NCBI GenBank assembly: GCA_900551005.1 | Contig: URUL01000013.1 | Coordinates: forward strand, 1-30,157 | DNA: 30,157 bases | Source of the DNA: an uncultured Ruminococcus sp. | GTDB taxonomy: Bacteria > Bacillota > Clostridia > Oscillospirales > CAG-272 | Direction: 5' to 3' | Notes under the pieces: generated by a model | Told to the model about the DNA's origin: nothing | The model's database searches: none | Seen by the model: the letters and a program-made list of their open reading frames with translations, nothing else | Program-made: the position numbers and the translations under genes | Shown: positions 1 through 6,314 of the stretch, one piece after another | Position numbering within the stretch: position 1 is the stretch's first letter | Layout of the letters: each line of letters opens with the position of its first letter

Positions 1-386
1 TACATACCGAAGTGACAAAGATGAAAGGACTTGCACTCTACTATGAAATCGTTGCCTTGTCCGGAGAGCTACTCTGCCAGTATCAAGGCTATTCGGATAT
101 CAGCATGGGACGCGGTGCCGTCGTCATCGGACTTGCCGCCGTCGTTATAGGCGAGGCAATCATTTCAAAGCTGCCGCAGAATTTCGCTATCCGTCTTACC
201 GGTGTACTCCTCGGTGCCGTCGTCTATTATATCGTTTACCAGATAATCATTCTGATAGGCCTCGATACGGACCTGCTCAAAATGCTCTCGGCAATCGTCG
301 TTGCGACATTCCTCGGGCTGCCGTATCTGAAGAGTAAAATCGCCGCACGTCACGGATCTCGTAAGGAGGGGAAACCACATGCTTGA
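1..386 (+). CDS. ABC transporter permease, TrpY/COG4120 type (5' truncated by window edge)
   Basis: This is the C-terminal part of an inner-membrane permease. The frame is open to the left edge of the window, so the true start lies outside; GTG and ATG codons at 12 and 21 are internal. The visible part has three or four hydrophobic segments with small-residue-rich turns (GRGAVVIGLAAVVIGEAI, then GVLLGAVVYYIVYQIIILIG) and ends in a basic cytoplasmic tail. This pattern is typical of the permease that partners COG1101 ATPases and COG2984 binding proteins; characterised relatives are the streptococcal TrpXYZ aromatic amino-acid transporters. The stop codon overlaps the start of the ATPase gene by 8 bp, which indicates translational coupling. 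The substrate cannot be read from this fragment. Confidence 0.8.
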   Translation, partial: HTEVTKMKGLALYYEIVALSGELLCQYQGYSDISMGRGAVVIGLAAVVIGEAIISKLPQNFAIRLTGVLLGAVVYYIVYQIIILIGLDTDLLKMLSAIVVATFLGLPYLKSKIAARHGSRKEGKPHA

Positions 387-1176
387 GCTTCAAAATATAA
401 AAAAGGTTTTTTACCCCGGCACGATCAATGAAAAAGTGGCTTTGAGCGATCTCAGCCTTAAGCTGGAGGACGGCGATTTCGTCACCGTCATCGGCGGTAA
501 CGGTGCAGGAAAAAGCACCATGCAGAATATCATCTCGGGTGTTTTCCGTCCCGATGAGGGGCGTGTGCTTCTTGACGGTATCGATGTAACGGCGCTTCCG
601 GAATATAAGCGCGCAAAGTATCTCGGCAGAGTTTTTCAGGACCCGTCCATGGGAACCGCGGCAGATATGCAGATAGAAGAAAATCTTGCTCTTGCCCGTC
701 GCCGCGGTAAGCGTCGCACGCTCCGTCCCGGCATAACCAAAAAGGAGCGTGAGGAATATCGTCAGCTTCTCACGGAGCTCGGTCTCGGTCTTGAGACGCG
801 TATGTCTGCAAAGGTCGGTCTGCTCTCCGGAGGACAGCGTCAGGCGCTGACTCTCCTAATGGCATCGCTCTCCTGCCCGAAGCTTCTGCTTCTCGATGAG
901 CATACAGCCGCTCTCGATCCGAAAACAGCCGCCAAGGTACTGGAGATAACCGATCGTATCATAAAGGAAAATCATCTGACAACGCTGATGATCACGCACA
1001 ATATGCGCGATGCCATCGCTTATGGAAACCGTCTCATTATGCTCCATGAGGGGCGTGTCATCATAGACGTCTCGGGTGAGCAGAAGAAAAATCTCACCGT
1101 TGAAGATCTGCTCTCACTCTTCACCAAAGCAAGCGGCACCGTCTTTGCAAGCGACCGCGCCATCCTCTCAGAATAA
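379..1176 (+). CDS. ABC transporter ATP-binding protein (COG1101/TrpZ type)
   Basis: A 265-aa ATPase that energises the upstream permease on the cytoplasmic face. All nucleotide-binding motifs are present: Walker A GGNGAGKST (about residues 39-47), Q-loop in RVFQDPSMG, ABC signature LSGGQRQ, Walker B LLLLDEHTAALD and the H-loop MITHNM. Walker B ends in D-E, so the catalytic glutamate is intact. The 'RVFQDPSMGTA' and 'DEHTAALDPKTA' wording is characteristic of the COG1101 group associated with COG4120 permeases and COG2984 lipoproteins. A strong ribosome binding site (AAGGAGGGG at about 362-370) lies inside the end of the permease gene. Transcription probably stops at the hairpin just downstream. 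Relatives move tryptophan or tyrosine in streptococci; the substrate here is inferred only by family. Confidence 0.93.
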   Translation: MLELQNIKKVFYPGTINEKVALSDLSLKLEDGDFVTVIGGNGAGKSTMQNIISGVFRPDEGRVLLDGIDVTALPEYKRAKYLGRVFQDPSMGTAADMQIEENLALARRRGKRRTLRPGITKKEREEYRQLLTELGLGLETRMSAKVGLLSGGQRQALTLLMASLSCPKLLLLDEHTAALDPKTAAKVLEITDRIIKENHLTTLMITHNMRDAIAYGNRLIMLHEGRVIIDVSGEQKKNLTVEDLLSLFTKASGTVFASDRAILSE

Positions 1177-1190
1177 AAATAAAATATAAT

Positions 1191-1246
1191 AGCAGACTGA
1201 ACGCCGGCATACAGATGCCCGACGGACGGTCTGCTGTTTTTATTTT
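1191..1246 (+). terminator. Rho-independent terminator after the ABC operon
   Basis: A 7-bp stem AGCAGAC (1191-1197) pairs with GTCTGCT (1229-1235). An inner hairpin GGCAT-ACAG-ATGCC (1206-1219) sits within the loop, and a T-rich run (TTTTTATTTT, 1237-1246) follows directly. It begins 15 bp after the ATPase stop codon. Confidence 0.85.
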
Positions 1247-1261
1247 GATACGCATATTCAT

Positions 1262-1314
1262 TTGAAATAAAAAATCAAGTTCTGCATAAATCCGCCAAAA
1301 GCGCGAACAATATA
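1262..1314 (+). promoter_or_regulatory. Candidate promoter(s) of the SpoVT/AbrB-like frame
   Basis: Two weak alternatives are visible upstream of 1370. A sigma-A-like pair is TTGAAA (1262-1267), 17-bp spacer, CATAAA (1285-1290). A forespore-sigma-like pair is GCATA (1284-1288), 19-bp spacer, CAATATA (1308-1314), which resembles the sigma-G consensus; spoVT is sigma-G controlled in Bacillus. Neither is close to consensus, so this is tentative. Confidence 0.25.
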
Positions 1315-1369
1315 GTTGTTACCATCACAAAATATTCTTGAAAAATGAAAATTTGGAGGATTTATATAA

Positions 1370-1549
1370 ATGAAAGCAACAGGAATCGTGCGCAGAATCG
1401 ATGATCTCGGCAGAGTTGTCATACCGAAGGAGATCCGCCGCACTATGAGAATACGTGAGGGCGACCCCTTACTGAACTCATTGACAGGGATTGCAAGATT
1501 CTGCCAGGCGGTGGAAAATATGACGGGACGGTTGGAGAAGGGTACATAA
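1370..1549 (+). pseudogene. Truncated or frameshifted SpoVT/AbrB-family transcription regulator
   Basis: A 59-codon frame with a good ribosome binding site (TGGAGGA, 9 bp before ATG). Its first 33 residues (MKATGIVRRIDDLGRVVIPK, then EIRRTMRIREGDP) match the DNA-binding swapped-hairpin AbrB domain of SpoVT almost word for word. After GDP the expected continuation (LEIFTDRDGE...) is absent in this frame and the chain ends at 1549. Another frame reads TELIDRDCKI directly after GDPL, which resembles the missing beta strand, so loss of one base near 1470-1475 is likely. No GAF-like C-terminal domain of full SpoVT (about 180 aa) follows. It could still make a short AbrB-like peptide, but a decayed fragment next to the polysaccharide locus seems more likely. 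Confidence 0.6.
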
Positions 1550-1555
1550 AAGGCA

Positions 1556-1585
1556 AAACAGACGACTGTAATCGGCCGTCTGTTT
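1556..1585 (-). terminator. Terminator of the polysaccharide operon (possibly bidirectional)
   Basis: A perfect 9-bp inverted repeat, AAACAGACG (1556-1564) with CGTCTGTTT (1577-1585), encloses a 12-nt loop. Read on the minus strand it lies 14 bp after the stop of the last polysaccharide gene, and the 3' arm runs into TTTTGCCTTTTA. On the plus strand it follows the AbrB-like frame with a weaker T-run. Confidence 0.7.
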
Positions 1586-1598
1586 CTGTATTTGCGGA

Positions 1599-2768
1599 TT
1601 ATTCTTTTCTCCACACCATTTTGTTTACCACACCAGTGTATGACTGAATGATTTTGACCACCTTTGAGGACACATTTTCCTCGATGTAATCCGGCACCGG
1701 AATTCCGTAATCGCCGTTTTTGTTCATCTCGACTGCCGTATCAACCGACTGTAAAAGCCCCTTTTCGTCGATGCCCGAAAGAATGAAGCACGCCTTATCC
1801 AGTGCCTCGGGACGTTCAGTCGAGGTGCGGATGCACACCGCCGGGAACGGGTGTCCGATGCTGGTAAAGAAGCTACTTTCCTCAGGGAGTGTTCCACTAT
1901 CCGAAACCACGCAAAAAGCGTTCATTTGCAGGCAGTTGTAGTCATGAAATCCGAGCGGCTCATGCTGAATCACCCGCTTGTCCAATGCGAATCCGCTTGC
2001 CTCCAGTCTCTTGCGGCTTCTCGGGTGACAGGAGTATAGAATCGGCATATCGTACTTTTCCGCCATTTTGTTGATCGCCGTAAACAGACTGGTAAAGTTC
2101 TTTTCGGTGTCGATATTCTCCTCGCGATGAGCAGACAGCAGGATGTACTTTCCCTTTTCAAGCCCGAGACGAGCGTGAATGTCGCTCGCTTCGATTTCTG
2201 CAAGGTTGCCCCGAAGCACCTCCGCCATCGGCGATCCGGTCACATAAGTGCGCTCCTTGGGAAGTCCACAGTCGGCAAGATAGCGCCGCGCGTGCTCGGA
2301 ATATGCCATGTTGACGTCGGAAATAATGTCCACGATACGGCGGTTGGTTTCCTCCGGCAGACATTCGTCCTTGCAACGGTTGCCCGCCTCCATATGGAAG
2401 ATCGGGATATGCAGGCGTTTTGCCCCGATGCCCGACAGGCAGGAGTTGGTGTCGCCGAGTACAAGTACCGCATCCGGCTTGATTTCGCTCATCAGTGTAT
2501 AGGACTTTGCAATAATATTGCCGCAGGTCTCACCGAGGTTATTGCCCACCGCGTCGAGATACACCTCCGGATCGGCAAGCTTTAAATCCTTAAAAAACAC
2601 ACCGTTCAGATTATAATCGTAGTTTTGCCCTGTGTGTGCAAGGATGGTGTCAAAATACTTGCGACATTTCGTAATCACAGCCGAAAGACGTATGATCTCC
2701 GGACGAGTGCCGACGATGATAAGTAGCTTTAGCTTGCCGTTTTCCTGCCACTTGACATTCTCAAACAT
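1599..2768 (-). CDS. UDP-N-acetylglucosamine 2-epimerase family, FnlC/CapG-like
   Basis: A 389-aa non-hydrolysing UDP-sugar 2-epimerase of the GT-B-like WecB superfamily. Visible landmarks are GTRPEIIRLSAVI near the N-terminus, HTGQNYD, FHMEAGNRCKDECLPEETNRR (middle), SAHREENID and SDSGTLPEESSF. The 'HMEAGNRC...PEE.NR' wording fits the Cap5G/FnlC branch, which inverts C2 of UDP-2-acetamido-2,6-dideoxy-L-talose to give UDP-L-FucNAc (or the WbvD counterpart for L-QuiNAc), rather than plain WecB. The gene starts directly after the stop of the FnlA-like gene and is the last gene of the operon, with a terminator 14 bp downstream. The reductase that normally acts between these two enzymes (CapF/FnlB or WbvR) is not in the window. 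Confidence 0.85.
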   Translation of the reverse strand: MFENVKWQENGKLKLLIIVGTRPEIIRLSAVITKCRKYFDTILAHTGQNYDYNLNGVFFKDLKLADPEVYLDAVGNNLGETCGNIIAKSYTLMSEIKPDAVLVLGDTNSCLSGIGAKRLHIPIFHMEAGNRCKDECLPEETNRRIVDIISDVNMAYSEHARRYLADCGLPKERTYVTGSPMAEVLRGNLAEIEASDIHARLGLEKGKYILLSAHREENIDTEKNFTSLFTAINKMAEKYDMPILYSCHPRSRKRLEASGFALDKRVIQHEPLGFHDYNCLQMNAFCVVSDSGTLPEESSFFTSIGHPFPAVCIRTSTERPEALDKACFILSGIDEKGLLQSVDTAVEMNKNGDYGIPVPDYIEENVSSKVVKIIQSYTGVVNKMVWRKE

Positions 2769-3809
2769 TTATCTTCCCACCTTTGCAAGTTCTTCTTGAA
2801 TATATGCAAGCGATGCGATCTTTGCCTTAGTTTCCTCGACATTCAAAAGACGGGTGTTGTTCGAGTTAAACTCGGTCAATTTATTGCGCTTTTCGTCGCC
2901 CTCTTTGAAATACTTGTCGTAATTCAGTCCGCGGTTATCGGCAGGAACGCGATAGAAGTTGCCCATGTCAATAGCTTTTGCGCATTCCTCGTTGGTCAGC
3001 AATGTTTCATACATTTTCTCTCCGTGACGAATGCCGATGACCTTGATGTCCTCTTTCTTGCCACCGAACAGTTCGCAGACAGCCTGTGCCTGAGTTTCTA
3101 TCGTGCAGGCAGGGGCTTTCTGAATCAAGAGGTCACCGTTCTCGCCGTGCTCAAAAGCAAAGAGAACGAGGTCGACCGCCTCCTCAAGAGACATAATGAA
3201 CCGTGTCATGGATGGTTCGGTAATAGTGATCGGATTGCCGTTCTTTATCTGGTCAATCCAAAGCGGAATGACCGAACCGCGTGAACACATAACGTTGCCG
3301 TAGCGGGTACAGCAGATTTTTGTTTTTCCCGAATTACGTGACTTTGCAACGGCGACTTTTTCCTCAATTGCCTTGGTAATTCCCATAGCATTGATAGGGT
3401 ATGCCGCCTTGTCGGTGGACAGGCATATAACACACTCCACACCTGCTTCTATCGCAGCAGTCAGCACATTATCAGTACCGATAACATTGGTGCGCACGGC
3501 TTCCATCGGAAAAAACTCACAGGACGGAACCTGCTTGAGTGCTGCTGCATGGAATATGTAGTCCACGCCGTGCATTGCTCCGCGGCAGGATTCGAGATTC
3601 CGCACATCGCCTATGTAGAATTTTATCTTATCGGCCACTTCGGGCATTTTAGCCTGAAACTCGTGCCGCATGTCGTCCTGCTTCTTCTCGTCACGAGAGA
3701 AAATTCTGATCTCACCTATATCAGTGGCAAGAAAACGGTTCAGAACGGCGTTGCCGAATGAACCAGTACCGCCCGTGATAAGGAGGGTTTTATCTGTAAA
3801 AAGTCCCAT
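2769..3809 (-). CDS. UDP-GlcNAc 4,6-dehydratase (inverting, 5-epimerising), FnlA/CapE-like
   Basis: A 346-aa short-chain dehydrogenase/reductase of the soluble polysaccharide biosynthesis family. The NAD(P)-binding motif is TGGTGSFGNAV at residues 12-22. The catalytic region reads STDKAAYPINAMGITK: Asp and Lys of the DK pair are present, and the usual Tyr of YxxxK is Met (MGITK). That substitution is typical of the CapE/FnlA class, which converts UDP-GlcNAc to a 5-epimerised 4-keto-6-deoxy sugar as the first step to UDP-L-FucNAc or UDP-L-QuiNAc. MTRFIMSLEEAVDLV is another family landmark. Length is normal (about 340 aa). A clear ribosome binding site (AAAAGGAG) precedes the ATG. A 208-bp gap upstream separates this pair from the rest of the locus, so it may be partly independently transcribed. 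Confidence 0.87.
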   Translation of the reverse strand: MGLFTDKTLLITGGTGSFGNAVLNRFLATDIGEIRIFSRDEKKQDDMRHEFQAKMPEVADKIKFYIGDVRNLESCRGAMHGVDYIFHAAALKQVPSCEFFPMEAVRTNVIGTDNVLTAAIEAGVECVICLSTDKAAYPINAMGITKAIEEKVAVAKSRNSGKTKICCTRYGNVMCSRGSVIPLWIDQIKNGNPITITEPSMTRFIMSLEEAVDLVLFAFEHGENGDLLIQKAPACTIETQAQAVCELFGGKKEDIKVIGIRHGEKMYETLLTNEECAKAIDMGNFYRVPADNRGLNYDKYFKEGDEKRNKLTEFNSNNTRLLNVEETKAKIASLAYIQEELAKVGR

Positions 3810-4017
3810 ATTTACTCCTTTTGTCCGGATACAACGACTAAAGACTCAAACGGTGCGAGTCAAGTTCATTCGTTTTATTGGACAACTGTTTGAATTATGC
3901 CAGTATTGTCTGTAAACGTATTGGCCTCAACCGTGTATAATTCCGTATCAATTTTATATGTTGCATTGTGTAAATACTTTTCGTAGTTTCTATAATGCCT
4001 TCCGGACAGACTCACGA
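3810..4017 (-). other. 208-bp intergenic spacer upstream of the fnlA-like gene
   Basis: This is the largest spacer between consecutive polysaccharide genes. It contains the ribosome binding site of the fnlA-like gene and a weak minus-strand promoter-like pair (TTGAGG, 17-bp spacer, AATACT, about 3902-3930). A short GACTC/GAGTC inverted repeat lies at 3843-3861. There is no convincing terminator and no coding frame with a start and ribosome binding site. Confidence 0.35.
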
Positions 4018-4749
4018 TTAAAATACCCGATCAATAATACCGTAGTTCTTCTTCTTATTGGCATCATCGCCAACGTGGTACATTCCCTCTACGGTGAAGT
4101 CATCCCAAGGATGCTTTCTCTTGCGAAGCAGAATCTGGAAGGCGCGCAGCACGCTGCCCTGGCTGATCAGCAGCACCTTTTTGCCGGCATACTGCTCGTT
4201 TATGAGGTCCAGCACGTCCACGCAGTTGGCGATAACCATGCCCCAAGAGGTGCCGCTGGGGGTTCTCGCGAACATATTGTTCTCGATCTCGCGGGCAATA
4301 AAAGTGGGGGTGTGGCAGAGATCCTCAAAGGACTTGTACTCCCAGCCGGTGTTGTCAATGCCGTGGAGCTTATGTACCTTGATGGCCTCGAACTTCTGAG
4401 GATGGGCCATAATGATGAGCTGGGTGTTGACCACACGAGGAATGGGGCCGTACAGGGCGATGTCGAAATCATAAGCGTCCAACTCGGCTGCCTGCCTTTT
4501 GGTGATCTCAATGCCGCTCTCGGTGAAACCGCAGTTATCCGATGTATCACACATGAACTCATGCTTGGCCACCGCTTCGGTCTCGGCGTGACGGATCAGG
4601 TGGATGGAGGTACATCTGACCTCGGGAACCGTGGTCCCGGGGATGTAATCGATCTTACCGGTCTCCTGGTCAATGGCGATACCGTATCTCAGCAGATTTT
4701 TGGTGATGTGTACTCTTTCGGACATAGGGATGGAATTGACGTCAAACAT
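4018..4749 (-). CDS. Histidine phosphatase (phosphoglycerate mutase) fold protein with altered catalytic His
   Basis: A 243-aa protein with the branch-1 histidine-phosphatase core after an unusual N-terminal extension of about 45 residues. The phospho-acceptor motif is LIRHAETE (R53, H54). FTESGIE (about 76-82) and YGPIPR match the next family blocks. The second catalytic His, normally in a 'SHG' context, is replaced by Gln: the chain reads LLISQGSVLRAF with Q197, encoded by an unambiguous CAG. The protein may therefore have low phosphatase activity, trap a phospho-histidine, or use another residue. It sits 12 bp after the nucleotidyltransferase gene, with an AAGGAG ribosome binding site in the gap, and is the third member of a phosphate-chemistry trio with the DHH and nucleotidyltransferase genes. 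Its substrate is unknown. Confidence 0.75.
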   Translation of the reverse strand: MFDVNSIPMSERVHITKNLLRYGIAIDQETGKIDYIPGTTVPEVRCTSIHLIRHAETEAVAKHEFMCDTSDNCGFTESGIEITKRQAAELDAYDFDIALYGPIPRVVNTQLIIMAHPQKFEAIKVHKLHGIDNTGWEYKSFEDLCHTPTFIAREIENNMFARTPSGTSWGMVIANCVDVLDLINEQYAGKKVLLISQGSVLRAFQILLRKRKHPWDDFTVEGMYHVGDDANKKKNYGIIDRVF

Positions 4750-4761
4750 CGATGTTTCTCC

Positions 4762-5313
4762 TTACTTTTTCAAGAGTTTAATGACCTTTTCGGTCAGATT
4801 GTTGGCGATGATGTATTCGTAGACCGCGTTCGGAACCATGTCCCTCCAATCGTCGCCGTTAACAATCTTCTCTCGAATCTCGGTGCTGCACATAGCCTTT
4901 TCTCTCTTGTCGAAAAGAACGTGTGTGCCATACCCCAGCTCGCCAAGTCTATGCAGCTTCTCGTAGCCCCAATCATCGTAGATGGTGAAAAACGACGTGG
5001 CACTCAAGGGTATGTAATTGTACAGGCTCTCGGGACGTTCAATGGGATACGGAATGATCTCAAAATCCTCTCTCGGGATACCTGCCTCCAAAAGAGCAAG
5101 CTTCACCATATTAAATCTCTCGTAAAAGGTGAAGGGATTGGATGCCGCCTCACTTCTGTGAGGGTCGATATCCTCACGGATTAGGGTGGCGTTTTCGGGG
5201 GACGTGATGCCCACAATCAGTTTCTCGCATTGCGCTTTGGCAAGCAAAGCGTAGTTCAGGTGATCATTGTGAAACAGTTGAAATCTGCCATGAATGAATC
5301 CCAATTCTACCAT
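4762..5313 (-). CDS. NadM-like nucleotidyltransferase (cytidylyltransferase-fold family)
   Basis: A 183-aa single-domain nucleotidyltransferase of the HxGH superfamily. The N-terminus reads GFIHGRFQLFHNDHL: the GRFQ-FH wording is that of archaeal-type NMN adenylyltransferases (NadM), but the signature is HNDH (H15, H18), with Asp where Gly is usual. The second motif is STEIREKI (143-150), corresponding to the ISxTxIR block that binds the triphosphate. A housekeeping NAD role is possible. Its position inside a glycan locus, next to two phosphatase-like genes and with LicD in the same operon, makes activation of a phosphorylated glycan substituent (a CDP- or ADP-linked intermediate) an alternative. 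The ribosome binding site GGAGGTAA precedes ATG, and a 16-bp A6T6 palindrome lies upstream at 5332-5347. Confidence 0.72.
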   Translation of the reverse strand: MVELGFIHGRFQLFHNDHLNYALLAKAQCEKLIVGITSPENATLIREDIDPHRSEAASNPFTFYERFNMVKLALLEAGIPREDFEIIPYPIERPESLYNYIPLSATSFFTIYDDWGYEKLHRLGELGYGTHVLFDKREKAMCSTEIREKIVNGDDWRDMVPNAVYEYIIANNLTEKVIKLLKK

Positions 5314-5331
5314 TGGCGGTTACCTCCATTT

Positions 5332-5347
5332 TTAAAAAATTTTTTAA
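5332..5347. repeat. A6T6 perfect palindrome between DHH and nucleotidyltransferase genes
   Basis: A 16-bp perfect palindrome (TT-A6-T6-AA) occupies the 44-bp spacer directly upstream of the nucleotidyltransferase ribosome binding site. It is too AT-rich for a normal terminator. It could be a bent-DNA or operator site, or simply low-complexity sequence. Confidence 0.4.
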
Positions 5348-5357
5348 TATGCTTTAC

Positions 5358-6314
5358 TTAATTTTTCATTAAGTCTAACGTCTTTCGGATGATTTGTTTT
5401 CTCAGATACGGCTCCGAGGTCCTGGCAATGCCCGATTCAAAGGAGACCTCAAAAACAGCCTCGAGCTTCCTTTGCGTCCCCTCATCACCGCATACGAAAA
5501 AGCTGCAATTTCGGGAGAGATCCATGATATTGATCATCCAAGACTCACCCAAGGGCGTAAGCCAGCCCCGTATTTCATCCAACCTTGCGAGAATACCGGT
5601 AGCATCCCATACGCAAAGCTGTGCGACTCTCGGCGGCAAAACGGGATTATCCCTAACGGTTTTGATATCGCCGAAGAGCGCGTTTTGGAGGTCCGCCTCC
5701 ACGCTTTTTTGTACCTCGGAGAAATACGAAGCGCGGAATTCCTCGCCGACATCGGCATACGCGCACAGCGCGCGGAAAACCTCGATATCCTCCGGCGTGG
5801 TGTTGGAAGAGGTCAGATTCAGCGTATTGTCAAGGATCGCCGCGATCAGAAGCTTTGCCGTCGATATTTTCATTTCATGGGTTAGACCCGCCCGCTCCCA
5901 TTCGCGGTAAATCAGCGTTGCCGCCGCGCCGATGAATTCAATATGCGAACCGTCCCCGATACGGCTCGTCCAATAATCCTCAAAGCCGACGTGATGGTCG
6001 TAGACCGCAATCACGCGATCGAGAGGAACGGAGTATTTCAGAAATTCGGGATCTGAAACGTCAACGATGATATATTTTGCATCGTTGCCGTCAAAATCCG
6101 AGGGCAACTTGCATGCGATCTGTCCTTCCATCGTAAGCGAAGAGCAAACGCTGTAATTACAGGGAGCTTCCGAAAATGCAAGCGCAGGAATGCCCTGCAA
6201 ATTTAATAGTTCCGCCATGGCAACCATGCAGGCGTAGGCATCGATGTCGAGGTAGGCAGAGCCTGCGGTGATGATTGTATTATTTTCAAATAGATTTCGT
6301 TTCATCATTCTCAT
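5358..6314 (-). CDS. DHH-family phosphoesterase (family II pyrophosphatase-like)
   Basis: A 318-aa cytoplasmic metallo-phosphoesterase. Metal-binding motifs are visible in order: YLDIDAYA (D23, D25), VDVSDPE (about 84-90) and VYDHHVGF (D106, H107, H108, the DHH motif). The C-terminus ends with YLRKQIIRKTL, which resembles the RKKQ block of the DHHA2 domain in family II inorganic pyrophosphatases (PpaC) and exopolyphosphatases. The protein could therefore hydrolyse pyrophosphate or a small phosphoanhydride. If the downstream nucleotidyltransferase releases pyrophosphate, this enzyme could pull that reaction forward (inference). The ATG follows directly on the Wzx stop codon. ATG codons at 6308 and 6305 are possible alternatives, and no strong ribosome binding site separates them. 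Confidence 0.75.
   Translation of the reverse strand: MRMMKRNLFENNTIITAGSAYLDIDAYACMVAMAELLNLQGIPALAFSEAPCNYSVCSSLTMEGQIACKLPSDFDGNDAKYIIVDVSDPEFLKYSVPLDRVIAVYDHHVGFEDYWTSRIGDGSHIEFIGAAATLIYREWERAGLTHEMKISTAKLLIAAILDNTLNLTSSNTTPEDIEVFRALCAYADVGEEFRASYFSEVQKSVEADLQNALFGDIKTVRDNPVLPPRVAQLCVWDATGILARLDEIRGWLTPLGESWMINIMDLSRNCSFFVCGDEGTQRKLEAVFEVSFESGIARTSEPYLRKQIIRKTLDLMKN

Noticed and set aside
3958..5184. Long plus-strand open frame (408 codons)
   Set aside because: It lies opposite the histidine-phosphatase-like and nucleotidyltransferase genes, which have clear family motifs and ribosome binding sites; the plus frame has neither.
5332..5347. A6T6 palindrome as a terminator
   Set aside because: The stem has no G or C pairs and lies directly upstream of a ribosome binding site inside a compact operon.
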